Origin: Sphingomonas prati
GTDB lineage: Bacteria > Pseudomonadota > Alphaproteobacteria > Sphingomonadales > Sphingomonadaceae
DNA: 64,000 nucleotides
Reading direction: 5' to 3'
Assembly: GCF_014643515.1 (NCBI RefSeq)
Contig: NZ_BMJP01000003.1
Span: forward strand, 62,001 to 126,000
In this document: positions 28,148-37,022 of the stretch, piece after piece
How positions within the stretch are numbered: position 1 is the stretch's first letter
Layout of the letters: every line of letters starts with the position of its first letter
Notes under the pieces: model-generated
Database searches by the model: none
What the model was told of the DNA's origin: nothing
Seen by the model: only the letters and a program-made list of their open reading frames with translations
Position numbers and translations under genes: made by a program

Positions 28148-29365
28148 GTGACGGCCGCGCAATCAATGCGGCCCGACGCCGACCGAATCATCACGCTCGA
28201 TGTCCTGCGCGGGCTGGCGGTCATGGGCATCCTGCTCATGAACATCGGCGGGTTCGCCCTGCCCGAAGGAGCCTATTTCAACCCGCACGCGGTCGCGCTG
28301 CACGGCCCGGCTGACCGCTCGATCTGGATCGCTCAGTTCGTGCTGGTCGACGGGAAGCTGCGCAACATCTTCTCGCTGCTGTTCGGCGCCGGCATCCTGC
28401 TGGTCATCGACCGCGCCATCGCCGCCGGACGGGACGAGGGCGTTGTGCACATCCGCCGCATGGCCGTCCTTGCGTTGTTCGGGCTCGCTCACTTCTATCT
28501 GCTGTGGTGGGGCGACATCCTGTTCCAATATGCCGTGCTCGGCACGCTGGCCATGTTCGTCGCAGACCGCCGCCCGGCTGCCTTGGTCCGCCTCGCGCTG
28601 CTCTGCCTGCTGCTTCACGCTATCCTGTCGGCCACATCGCTGTTCGGCCTTGCCTCACTTCGCGCCAACCCCGCCGATTGGTCGACCATCGCGCCACAGA
28701 TCGGCGCGGTCGACCGCCCCGCCATCGCCGCCGAAATCCACCGCATGCACGGCACTTACCCCGCGCTGCTTCACCACCGCGTCACCGTCGATCTCGGACT
28801 GCCGTTCGCGATGCTGATCGGCAACGGGCTCGAAACGCTCGGCATGATGCTGTTCGGCATGGCAGGCCTGCGCTCCGGCTTCCTGACCGGCGTCTGGCCG
28901 CGACAGCGATACCGCCAGGTCGCGCTCGTTGGCTACGCCATGGCAATTCCCGTAATGCTGCTGCTGGCTTACTGGGCCATCCGGTCCGGCTTCGATCCGG
29001 TCGTGAACCTGGGCGTCACGACGGTCTGGTCGCTCCCGTTCCGGCCGCTGCTCGCCCTGGCGCATGTCGCGCTGGCGGTTCTGATCGCTGGTGACGGGGC
29101 CGTGCGAACCCGGATCGCTGCGGTCGGCCGTGCCGCTTTCACCAACTATCTCGGCACCAGCCTTATGATGACGACGCTCTTCTACGGATACGGTCTGGGC
29201 CTGTTCGGTCGGCTGGACCGGTTGCAACTGCTCGCCGTCGTCGTCGCCACCTGGGCGATCATGCTGCTCTGGTCGAAAGCCTGGCTAGATCGTTACCGAC
29301 ACGGGCCACTCGAATGGGTATGGCGCACACTTGCCGGCACCTACCACCGGCCGGGCTCAGACTGA
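28148..29365 (+). CDS. DUF418 family membrane protein
   Basis: 405 aa with about ten hydrophobic helices. The N-terminal IITLDVLRGLAVMGILLMNI and GKLRNIFSLLFGAGI motifs and the C-terminal DUF418 region (FTNYLGTSLMMTTLFYGYGLGLFGRL, then a final helix and PLEWVWR) are typical of this family. The biochemical role is unknown; family members are often compared to acyltransferase-3 proteins. The start is GTG 28148, or ATG 28166 (MRPDADRIITLD); neither has a clear ribosome site. The end overlaps the convergent Hpt gene by 9 bp. Confidence 0.9.
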   Translation: MTAAQSMRPDADRIITLDVLRGLAVMGILLMNIGGFALPEGAYFNPHAVALHGPADRSIWIAQFVLVDGKLRNIFSLLFGAGILLVIDRAIAAGRDEGVVHIRRMAVLALFGLAHFYLLWWGDILFQYAVLGTLAMFVADRRPAALVRLALLCLLLHAILSATSLFGLASLRANPADWSTIAPQIGAVDRPAIAAEIHRMHGTYPALLHHRVTVDLGLPFAMLIGNGLETLGMMLFGMAGLRSGFLTGVWPRQRYRQVALVGYAMAIPVMLLLAYWAIRSGFDPVVNLGVTTVWSLPFRPLLALAHVALAVLIAGDGAVRTRIAAVGRAAFTNYLGTSLMMTTLFYGYGLGLFGRLDRLQLLAVVVATWAIMLLWSKAWLDRYRHGPLEWVWRTLAGTYHRPGSD

Positions 29366-29797
29366 TACGCCCGGCAACCCCCGCCCGAACACCACTTTCC
29401 GCCCGAACCCCTGTGGCCGGCGCATCACGACCGAACTGGTCGCCTGGTTCAGCAATGCCATGGTCGACACGAACATCGGGCGCAGTCGCACGACCTCGCC
29501 GAGTAGCTGGTCGCACCCCTCGCGCCGCTCGAGGCAATCGCGCGCAGTCTCCTCCACAAGTTCCGCCAGCGTCGCCAACCCGCTTGCACCAAGCTGGGCG
29601 GCATCTGCTTTCAGCGTATGCGCTGGCATCACGAGCGACGCGACGGACCGTTGCCGCATTGCATCCTCGATCGCAGAGACCGATCGCGCACCGTCTTCGC
29701 GGAAATAACCAAGGATCCGGGCAAAGTCCGCGCCAAGTTCCACCTGCGCGCGGTGGTACGCGGTCCAATCCACGAGTGCGCCGTCTAGTTGTGACAC
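29357..29797 (-). CDS. Histidine phosphotransfer (Hpt) domain protein
   Basis: 146 aa helical protein. The phosphoacceptor histidine lies in MPAHTLKADAAQLGA (near residue 59), the usual Hpt HxLKG-type site with a variant Ala. An amphipathic helix pair follows. No histidine kinase or response regulator is adjacent, so it is an orphan Hpt, perhaps a shuttle in a phosphorelay. The GTG at 29797 has an AGGGGG site about 6 bases upstream. A C-terminal basic tail (MRRPQGFGRKVV) of about 25 residues extends past the fold. Confidence 0.88.
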   Translation of the reverse strand: MSQLDGALVDWTAYHRAQVELGADFARILGYFREDGARSVSAIEDAMRQRSVASLVMPAHTLKADAAQLGASGLATLAELVEETARDCLERREGCDQLLGEVVRLRPMFVSTMALLNQATSSVVMRRPQGFGRKVVFGRGLPGVSV

Positions 29798-29875
29798 GGC
29801 TTGCCCCCTGCTCGCGATCCGACCCGGATAGTCAATATCTACTCAAGAACAGGTAAACAAATGGTTGATGGCTCC

Positions 29876-30094
29876 TCAGGTCCGAATGTCTATTCGGTCC
29901 AATTCCTGGCTCATCGACCAACCATTCGCGGCAGCCAGCGCAGCGATCTCGCTCCCGGCATTCGGGTCATCCGCCATCAGGATATAATGCGCGCCGTCCG
30001 CCCCCCCGCGGACGGCGCGCGCCAGCCGCACCGCCGGCCACGGACACCGCATCCCGCGCGTATCGACAAGCACGGCGTCGGCGTCGGCGCTCAC
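29876..30094 (-). CDS. TusA-family sulfurtransferase-like protein
   Basis: 72 aa. The TusA/SirA hallmark, a DTRGMRCPWPAVRLARA stretch with the CPxP cysteine, is near residue 10-26. The rest (YILMADDPNAGSEIAALAAANGW) fits the family fold. The GTG start at 30094 overlaps the der stop as GTGA, so a longer extension of the frame is rejected. The role is likely sulfur relay, for example in tRNA thiolation or redox-sulfur carrier work; the exact partner is unknown. Confidence 0.85.
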   Translation of the reverse strand: MSADADAVLVDTRGMRCPWPAVRLARAVRGGADGAHYILMADDPNAGSEIAALAAANGWSMSQELDRIDIRT

Positions 30095-31461
30095 CGGTCG
30101 AACGGATTCCGCGGCGCACGCACGGTCAGCCGGATCGGCACCGCACCGAAGCCAAGATCTTTGCGGATGCCGTTCATCAGATAGCGCTTGTAGCTTTCGG
30201 GGAGCTGATCGACCCGCGTCCCGAACAGGATGAACCCCGGCGGCCGCGTCTTGGCCTGCGTCAGGTAACGCAGCTTGATGCGGCGTCCACCCGGGGCCGG
30301 CGGCGGATTGATCTCGACCGCCTTCTCGAACCAGCGGTTCAGCACGCCCGTCGACACGCGCTTCGACCACGCCTCGCGCACGTCGAACGCCGCCTGGATC
30401 AGCTGATCCATACCGCGCCCGGTCTCCGCCGAGATCGTTAGCAACGGCACGCCGCGCACCTGCGCCAGCCCCTCCTCCAGCGCGAACCGCACGCCCTGGA
30501 ACAGGCTCGGCGGGTTCTCCGCCACGTCCCACTTGTTCAGCGCGATGATTAGCGCGCGCCCTTCCTGCAACACCTGGTCCGCGATGCGCAGGTCCTGCGC
30601 TTCCAGACCCAGCGTCGCATCGAGCAGCAGCACGACCACTTCCGCGAAATCGACCGCATGCATGGCATCCTGCGCGGACAGCTTCTCCAGCTTGTCCTGA
30701 ACCTTCGCCTTCTTGCGAAGACCGGCGGTATCGATCAGCCGCACCGGCCGGACCTGCCCGTCAGGCGCGGTCCATTCCCAGTCGATCGCGATCGAGTCGC
30801 GCGTGATACCCGCCTCCGGCCCGGTGATCATCCGCTCCTCACCCAGGATACGGTTCACCAGCGTCGACTTGCCCGCATTGGGGCGCCCGACGATCGCCAG
30901 CTTCAGCGGGCCGCTCTCCTCATCCTCTTCGGGCTCGTCAACGACATCGTCGAACCCTTCGAACTCGATATGCGGCCGCAACGCCTCGAACAGGTCGACC
31001 AGCCCGTCGCCATGCTCGGCGGAGAACGGCATCGGCGTGTCGAACCCCAGCGAATACGCTTCCAGCACGCCGCTCTCCGCGGCCTTGCCCTCCGCCTTGT
31101 TCGCCATCAGGATCACGGGCGTATCCTCGGACCGCAGCCAGCGCGCGATTTCCTCGTCCTGCGGCACGATGCCCGCGCGCGCATCGATCAGGAACAGCGC
31201 GACATCCGCCTCGCGCACTGCGTTCTGCGTCTGCATCCGCATCCGGCCGGGCAGCGTATCGGGGTCCTCGTCCTCGACACCCGCGGTATCGACGATCTTG
31301 AATTCCATGCCAAGCAGGACGGCGGTGCCTTCGCGCCGGTCGCGCGTCACGCCGGGCCGATCGTCCACCAACGCCACGCGCTTGCCGACCAGGCGGTTGA
31401 AAAGCGTGGATTTGCCGACGTTCGGTCGGCCGACGATCGCGACGATGGGAAGTTTAGCCAT
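30091..31461 (-). CDS. der: Ribosome assembly GTPase Der (EngA)
   Basis: Tandem GTPase (456 aa) needed for 50S subunit maturation. Two G domains are seen: GRPNVGKSTLFNRL (residues about 11-24) and GRPNAGKSTLVNRI (near 195). Each has DTAG motifs (VDTAGVED and LIDTAGLRKK) and N/T KxD motifs (ANKAEG, LNKWD). A C-terminal KH-like domain follows. It precedes the TusA-like gene, with bamB behind it, a common arrangement. Confidence 0.98.
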   Translation of the reverse strand: MAKLPIVAIVGRPNVGKSTLFNRLVGKRVALVDDRPGVTRDRREGTAVLLGMEFKIVDTAGVEDEDPDTLPGRMRMQTQNAVREADVALFLIDARAGIVPQDEEIARWLRSEDTPVILMANKAEGKAAESGVLEAYSLGFDTPMPFSAEHGDGLVDLFEALRPHIEFEGFDDVVDEPEEDEESGPLKLAIVGRPNAGKSTLVNRILGEERMITGPEAGITRDSIAIDWEWTAPDGQVRPVRLIDTAGLRKKAKVQDKLEKLSAQDAMHAVDFAEVVVLLLDATLGLEAQDLRIADQVLQEGRALIIALNKWDVAENPPSLFQGVRFALEEGLAQVRGVPLLTISAETGRGMDQLIQAAFDVREAWSKRVSTGVLNRWFEKAVEINPPPAPGGRRIKLRYLTQAKTRPPGFILFGTRVDQLPESYKRYLMNGIRKDLGFGAVPIRLTVRAPRNPFDR

Positions 31462-31523
31462 CGCCGCGATGTAGCGGAATCTGCGCGCAGGTCACGGCAA
31501 AGTTACGCGACCCGTTTGGCGGC

Positions 31524-32843
31524 CTACCGCCAGGCGCTCAGCTTCCCGTCATTGTCGAGCAGGAACAGCGTGTTTCCAGCCACCACCGGCGGCAGGTAGA
31601 ACGCCTTGCCAGCCTCGATCGGCGCGGAGATTTTGCCGTCGGCCGGTGTCACCGATGCCATCTCGCCTTGGGTGTTCACCACCAGCAAACGATCACCAGC
31701 CAGTACCGGTCCGGTCCAGCCGATCAGGCCCTTCTTCTTCTCCTCGTTCCGCCAACGCGGCAGTTGGCTGATCCAGCGGATCCGCCCGGTCGCGCGCTGG
31801 ATACAGAGCATCCGCGCATCGTCCGTCACGACAAAGATCCAGTCGCCGACGACCGATGGTGTCGCGATTCCTGAGACGTTCAGCTCCCATAGGCGCTGGC
31901 CGGTGGTCAGTTCCAGGGCGACCATGCGTCCACCCTCGCCGACCGCGTAGACGCGTCCGCCGTCGATCACCGGATCGGCGTCGATATCGCTCAGCGTCGA
32001 CACCGCGGTCGAAATGCTCGTCCGCGAAAGGGCATCCTGCCACACCGCGCGCCCGTTTTCGTAACGGTATGCGGTCAACTCGCCGGAGGAGAAGCCCGCA
32101 ACAACAGTCCCCTGCGCCGCCGCCGGAGCCGCCACGCCGAACACGCCGGCCGCTTCCAGCGTTCCGGACTCGTTCCAGATCGTCTCCCCGGTCGCCTGAT
32201 TCAGCGCGAAGAGCTGGTTGTCCGGGCTCACGACATAGACGTTGCCGTTCGATACCGTCGGCGCGCCGCGCAACGGGCCGCCCGGCCGCTTCTTCCAAAC
32301 GACCTTGCCGGTCGCCGCTTCCAGCGACACCACATCGCCGACGCCGTTGGTGGCATAGAGCCGGTCGCCATCCACACTGACGCCCCCCCCGAACAGCGAC
32401 CGCTCGTTGCCGGCAGGATCGGTCAGGCGCGACGACCAGACGACGCCGCCCGTCGCGGCGTCGATCGCACGCACGACGGCTTCCGTATCCATCACATAGA
32501 CGCGGTTGCCGGCCACAACCGGTGCAGCGGCAAGCCGGACCTGCTTGCTGCTGCCGGCAATCGAAACGGTCCAAGCGCGGGCAAGCGTCGGCTTCAGCGC
32601 GACATTGCCCATAGATTTCTGGGCATTACCGCCTGACTGCGTCCAGCTGTCATTCGCTTCGGACGGTGGCACGGTGACCGGCACCGCCGCGATCGACGGG
32701 TCCAGCTCGGCGCTGTTTTCCGATGTCAGCACCGCGATACGGTCACCCAGCAACGTCGTTTTCGGCTTTCCACCCTTGAACACGCCGCAACCGGCCAACG
32801 CCGTCGCGATCAGCAGCACCGCTGCGAACCTGCCCGTCTTCAT
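31524..32843 (-). CDS. bamB: Outer membrane assembly lipoprotein BamB
   Basis: 439 aa lipoprotein. The signal peptide ends in the lipobox ALAGC (cysteine near residue 20). The body has PQQ-like beta-propeller blades with repeated GxVVWS and VWxxx motifs (GGVVWSSRLTDPAGN, GKVVWKKRPGG, GRIRWISQLP). As part of the BAM complex it would help insert outer-membrane beta-barrels. It overlaps the upstream YfgM-like gene by ATGA and is followed by der, an order known in many proteobacteria. Confidence 0.95.
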   Translation of the reverse strand: MKTGRFAAVLLIATALAGCGVFKGGKPKTTLLGDRIAVLTSENSAELDPSIAAVPVTVPPSEANDSWTQSGGNAQKSMGNVALKPTLARAWTVSIAGSSKQVRLAAAPVVAGNRVYVMDTEAVVRAIDAATGGVVWSSRLTDPAGNERSLFGGGVSVDGDRLYATNGVGDVVSLEAATGKVVWKKRPGGPLRGAPTVSNGNVYVVSPDNQLFALNQATGETIWNESGTLEAAGVFGVAAPAAAQGTVVAGFSSGELTAYRYENGRAVWQDALSRTSISTAVSTLSDIDADPVIDGGRVYAVGEGGRMVALELTTGQRLWELNVSGIATPSVVGDWIFVVTDDARMLCIQRATGRIRWISQLPRWRNEEKKKGLIGWTGPVLAGDRLLVVNTQGEMASVTPADGKISAPIEAGKAFYLPPVVAGNTLFLLDNDGKLSAWR

Positions 32844-33538
32844 TGCATGCTTTCCTCAGTCGACTGCGGCACGTCGAACCCGAGCGCGCCCGCCACCCGC
32901 ACCGCGCGTCCGCGCAGGCTGGCCGGCATCGTTTCGTCCCGCGCGATCGCGGCAAAGATCCGCCCCGCATCCTGCGGCTTGTTAGTGCGCAAATACGCGA
33001 TCGCCACCATTTCGCCCGCGCTGCCGAACCACGGGTTGCCCGCGATCGCCAGCGGCTTTAGCCGCGTGATCACCGTCGCCGGCGGCAGCTTGTCATATTC
33101 GATCGCGGTCTGGCGGACGAGCGCCGCGTCGCGCAGCGGCTGCGGCACCGACGTGTCGGTCGCCACTTTCGCGAACCCCGCCACCGCCGCCGCTTGGTCG
33201 TTGCGGACAAGCGCCGCAGATGCCTCGGTCATCAGCGCAGCTCCGCGATACCCGTCGTTGCTCGTTGCGGCGAGCCCTTCCAGCCGCGCCTTCACGCCGG
33301 CGTCCTTGCCCTCGCCCAGATCGGTCAACGCCTGCGTCAGCACTTCGCTATGCATCTCGGCCGCCTGCGTCTGGCGATGCTGCCAGTAGATGTACGCGCC
33401 AACCGCGGCGAGCAGCAGCACGACAGCGAGCAGGATCCACTTGCCGTTCCGCGACACGAACGTTTCCACGCGGTCGCGACGCAGATCCTCGTCAACCTCG
33501 CGGAAAAACGTCTCTTCATTCTGTGGTGCGAGCGCCAA
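32840..33538 (-). CDS. YfgM-like tetratricopeptide membrane protein
   Basis: 232 aa. An N-terminal cytoplasmic stretch is followed by one membrane helix (residues about 34-50, ILLAVVLLLAAVGAYIYW). A periplasmic TPR-like region of paired helices follows. This matches the YfgM family, which aids periplasmic chaperone function at the Sec translocon. It is coupled to bamB by ATGA. The family match is by topology and neighbourhood. Confidence 0.85.
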   Translation of the reverse strand: MALAPQNEETFFREVDEDLRRDRVETFVSRNGKWILLAVVLLLAAVGAYIYWQHRQTQAAEMHSEVLTQALTDLGEGKDAGVKARLEGLAATSNDGYRGAALMTEASAALVRNDQAAAVAGFAKVATDTSVPQPLRDAALVRQTAIEYDKLPPATVITRLKPLAIAGNPWFGSAGEMVAIAYLRTNKPQDAGRIFAAIARDETMPASLRGRAVRVAGALGFDVPQSTEESMQ

Positions 33539-33603
33539 TCGGGATCTCCGGACAAAGAACAGGCGGTAGCCTTAGCGACGCAAAGGCCTGAACGGAAGCT
33601 GAG

Positions 33604-34446
33604 TCATATCTTCGGCTGGTACGTCTCGGCCGCCGTCGGAAACGCCCGCGCCCGGACGTCGGCGGCATAGCGCGTGGCAGCATCGGTCACGCCCGCCGCC
33701 ATCGTGCCATACGCCTTCACGAACTTCGGTGTCCGGTCGAACAGGCCCAGCATGTCCTCGCCCACCAGTACCTGGCCATCACACCGGGCGGATGCGCCGA
33801 TGCCGATCGTCGGGCACGCTACCGCCTCGGTAATCGCGACCGCGATCGGTTCCAGCACGCCCTCGATCACGATCGCGAATGCGCCGGCATCGGCCACCGC
33901 CTGCGCATCGCCGATGATCTTGGCCGCCTCAGCTTCGCTCCGACCGCGTGCGCCATAGCCGCCGAGCGCGTTCACCGCCTGCGGGGTCAGCCCGACATGC
34001 GCCATCACCGGGATGCCGCGCGCGGACAGGAACGCGATCGTCTCGGCCATCGCCACGCCGCCCTCCAGCTTCACCGCCGAGGCGCCGGTTTCCTTCAGGA
34101 TGCGCGCCGCGCTGTCGAACGCGACTTCCTTGGAGGCTTCGTAACTGCCGAACGGCATATCGATCACGACCAGCGCATGCGCCGCCCCGCGCACCACCGC
34201 CGCGCCGTGCGCGCACATCATCTCGAGCGTAACGGGTACGGTGGACGGCAGCCCGTAGATCACCTGCGCCAGGCTATCGCCGACCAGCAGCATGTCGCAA
34301 TGCGGGTCGAGCAACGCCGCGACACGCGCGGTATAGGCGGTCAGCATCACCAACGGCGTCCCCCCCTTGCCGGCGCGGATCGCGGGAACAGTGATGCGGC
34401 GAAGCGGCGTGGCGGAGGCCCCCGCCTCAGGCTGGAAAGTCGACAT
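33604..34446 (-). CDS. panB: 3-methyl-2-oxobutanoate hydroxymethyltransferase
   Basis: 280 aa TIM-barrel enzyme making ketopantoate, the first committed step of pantothenate and CoA synthesis. Family motifs are [32 protein letters not shown] (metal and substrate site), [15 protein letters not shown] and [13 protein letters not shown] 34446 (MSTFQPEAG) was preferred to GTG or TTG starts further up. panC and panD are not in the window. Confidence 0.96.
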   Translation of the reverse strand: MSTFQPEAGASATPLRRITVPAIRAGKGGTPLVMLTAYTARVAALLDPHCDMLLVGDSLAQVIYGLPSTVPVTLEMMCAHGAAVVRGAAHALVVIDMPFGSYEASKEVAFDSAARILKETGASAVKLEGGVAMAETIAFLSARGIPVMAHVGLTPQAVNALGGYGARGRSEAEAAKIIGDAQAVADAGAFAIVIEGVLEPIAVAITEAVACPTIGIGASARCDGQVLVGEDMLGLFDRTPKFVKAYGTMAAGVTDAATRYAADVRARAFPTAAETYQPKI

Positions 34447-34488
34447 GCGCCCGCCTACCAACGCCGGCCCGCCAGCGCAAATAACCGC

Positions 34489-35367
34489 TTAGCGGCGGAT
34501 CGCCACTATCCCGCTCTTCGCCAGCTGCGCCTGCACGCTGTCCGGCCCGACCAGATGACCAACGCCGACCGCGACGAAGATCGTGCCCTTGCCGGCCAGC
34601 ATCGTCTTGATCCGCCGCGCCCACTCGATGTTCCGCGCAACGAGCAGCTTCTCGTACAGTAGCGGCGACTCCTGCTTCATGTCGGTCGTCACGATCCGCG
34701 CCAGTGTCGGCACGTCGCCATTCTCCCACGCAGTCGCCATCGTGGTCAGTTCCGCCGGCCCCTTCTCGGCCTCCTGCATGGCGCTATCTAGGAACGCGAG
34801 CTGCTCCGCCTCGCTGAAATCGGCGAGGAAGCGGATCTGCTGCTCGGGCGTCTCGAACCCCTGGATCTGGTCCTTCTCCGCCACCGCGATGATACGCAGC
34901 GTCCGATCGGCCCCCGCGACCGGATCGAGACCGGCCTTCACGAACGGCAGCGTGCCCAGCGTCACCGCAGCCAGCCACGGCCGCATTGGTTCCAGCTGCG
35001 CCATCGGCATGTTGTATGGCTTCAGGACCGCGGCCAGCCGCACGCGCTGCGCTTCGGTCAGCTTCTGCGAAAGCGGCTTGGTCTGGTCCAGCCCGTATTT
35101 CTTCAGAATCACGGCCATCGTCGCCTGCGACGTCGCCAGGTCGTCGCTGATCTCCAGCCACAGCTTCCGCGACGCCTTCATCGCCGCGTCGATCTTCTTC
35201 GTCTTCCAGCCCGTATCGCGGCGCACGGCATGCGCCGTCCCGAACAGGTAGATCGTCGAGTCGGCGTCGCGCACCGTCCACATCGCCGGTTCCGCCGCAG
35301 CAGGGGCCGCGACCGTACCGGCCATCACCAGCGCAGCGCAGGCCGCCGCAATGCCGCGTCCGGTCAT
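34489..35367 (-). CDS. TraB/GumN family protein
   Basis: 292 aa with an N-terminal signal peptide (cleavage near VAAPAAAEP). The two glycine-x-x-histidine elements of the family are visible (YLFGTAHAV near 45 and [14 protein letters not shown] near 270). Members are proposed metalloprotease-like proteins acting in the periplasm, but the activity is mostly untested. ATG 35367 overlaps the guaA stop as ATGA; an ATG two codons earlier is also possible. Confidence 0.88.
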   Translation of the reverse strand: MTGRGIAAACAALVMAGTVAAPAAAEPAMWTVRDADSTIYLFGTAHAVRRDTGWKTKKIDAAMKASRKLWLEISDDLATSQATMAVILKKYGLDQTKPLSQKLTEAQRVRLAAVLKPYNMPMAQLEPMRPWLAAVTLGTLPFVKAGLDPVAGADRTLRIIAVAEKDQIQGFETPEQQIRFLADFSEAEQLAFLDSAMQEAEKGPAELTTMATAWENGDVPTLARIVTTDMKQESPLLYEKLLVARNIEWARRIKTMLAGKGTIFVAVGVGHLVGPDSVQAQLAKSGIVAIRR

Positions 35368-36947
35368 TCCCATTCGATCGTCCCCGGCGGCTTGGATGTA
35401 TAGTCGTACGTCACGCGATTGATGCCCTGCACCTCGTTCACGATCCGCGTCGCGACGCGTGAAAGGAACGCGGCGTCGAACGGATAGACATCCGCCGTCA
35501 TCCCGTCCGTCGACGTCACCGCCCGCAGCGCGCAGACATAGTCGTAGGTCCGGCTGTCGCCCATCACGCCCACGGTCCGCACGGGCAGCAGCACCGCGAA
35601 CGCCTGCCAGATCGCATCGTACAGCCCCGCCGCACGGATTTCCGCCAGATACACCGCATCCGCCTTGCGCAGGATGTCGCAGCGCGCCTTCGTCACCTCA
35701 CCCGGAATGCGGATCGCAAGACCCGGCCCCGGGAACGGATGCCGCCCGACGAACAGTTCGGGCAGACCCAGCTCACGGCCCAGCGCACGGACCTCGTCCT
35801 TGAACAGCTCACGCAGCGGCTCGACCAGCGCCATGTCCATCCGCTCGGGCAGACCGCCGACATTGTGATGGCTCTTGATCGTCACCGACGGCCCGCCGGT
35901 GAAGCTCACGCTCTCGATCACGTCGGGGTACAGCGTCCCCTGCGCCAGGAACTTGGCCCCGCCGATCTTATTGGCCTGGTCCTCGAACACGTCGATGAAC
36001 GTCTTGCCGATGAACTTCCGCTTCGCTTCCGGATCGGTCAGCCCCGCGAGCCCGTTCAGGAATAGCGTCTCGACGTTCACATGGACCAGCGGGATGCCGT
36101 AATGCTCGCGGAACAGCCCGACGACCTGATCCGCCTCGCCCAGCCGCAGCAGCCCGTGATCCACGAACACGCACGTCAGTTGGTCGCCAATCGCCTCGTG
36201 GATCAGCACCGCCGCCACCGCCGAATCGACCCCGCCGGACAATCCGCAGATCACCCGCCCGTCGCCGACCTGCGCACGGATCTCAGCGATCTTGGCCTGC
36301 CGGAACTCCGCCATCGTCCAGTCGCCCGCGAGTCCGCAAACGTGCCGCGCGAAGTTCGCGATCAGCTTGGCCCCGTCCGGCGTGTGGACGACCTCCGGGT
36401 GGAACTGCACGCCGTAGAACCGCCGATCCTCGTCCGCGGTTACCGCGAACGGTGCGCCTTCGGATGCGGCGACCGGGTGGAAGCCGGGTGGCAGCGCGTC
36501 GACACGGTCGCCGTGGCTCATCCAGACCTGATGGCGCTCGCCCTCGGCCCACATGCCGTCGAACAGCACGGACCGCTTCGTCACTTCGATAAAGGCCCGG
36601 CCGAACTCCCCACTTTCGTGCGGCGTCACCGATCCGCCAAGCTGCTGGCACATCAGCTGCTGGCCGTAGCAGATCCCCAGGATCGGCAGCCCGGCCTCGA
36701 AAAACTCCTGCGGCACCCGCGGGCTGTCGAGCCGCGCAACCGAGTCCGGACCACCGGACAGGATGATCCCACGTGGCTGCAACCGCTCGAAGGCTTCCGC
36801 GGCGCGGTTGAACGGCGCGACTTCCGAATAGACGCCCGCCTCCCGCACGCGGCGTGCAATCAGCTGCGTGACCTGACTGCCGAAATCGACGATCAGGATG
36901 CAATCGGTGGGGTGTGCGGTCGGGGGGGTCGGGGTGCCGTCTGTCAT
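35364..36947 (-). CDS. guaA: GMP synthase (glutamine-hydrolysing)
   Basis: 527 aa enzyme converting XMP to GMP. The class I glutamine amidotransferase domain has catalytic Cys in GICYGQQL and His/Glu in [11 protein letters not shown]. The ATP-pyrophosphatase domain begins [15 protein letters not shown], and the dimerisation domain ends with the highly conserved [18 protein letters not shown] 36947 ([16 protein letters not shown]) was preferred to an upstream start. It is followed by a coupled TraB/GumN gene. Confidence 0.98.
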   Translation of the reverse strand: MTDGTPTPPTAHPTDCILIVDFGSQVTQLIARRVREAGVYSEVAPFNRAAEAFERLQPRGIILSGGPDSVARLDSPRVPQEFFEAGLPILGICYGQQLMCQQLGGSVTPHESGEFGRAFIEVTKRSVLFDGMWAEGERHQVWMSHGDRVDALPPGFHPVAASEGAPFAVTADEDRRFYGVQFHPEVVHTPDGAKLIANFARHVCGLAGDWTMAEFRQAKIAEIRAQVGDGRVICGLSGGVDSAVAAVLIHEAIGDQLTCVFVDHGLLRLGEADQVVGLFREHYGIPLVHVNVETLFLNGLAGLTDPEAKRKFIGKTFIDVFEDQANKIGGAKFLAQGTLYPDVIESVSFTGGPSVTIKSHHNVGGLPERMDMALVEPLRELFKDEVRALGRELGLPELFVGRHPFPGPGLAIRIPGEVTKARCDILRKADAVYLAEIRAAGLYDAIWQAFAVLLPVRTVGVMGDSRTYDYVCALRAVTSTDGMTADVYPFDAAFLSRVATRIVNEVQGINRVTYDYTSKPPGTIEWE

Positions 36948-37022
36948 GGCGCTACGCGATACGGTCCACCCCCCGCCCTGTCCAGCGACGCTTCGTGCCA
37001 TCCGACCGTCAGGGTCGCCTGT

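Noticed and set aside
25891-28245. 784-residue minus-strand ORF over purL
   Set aside because: Antisense shadow of purL in GC-rich DNA; no family features.
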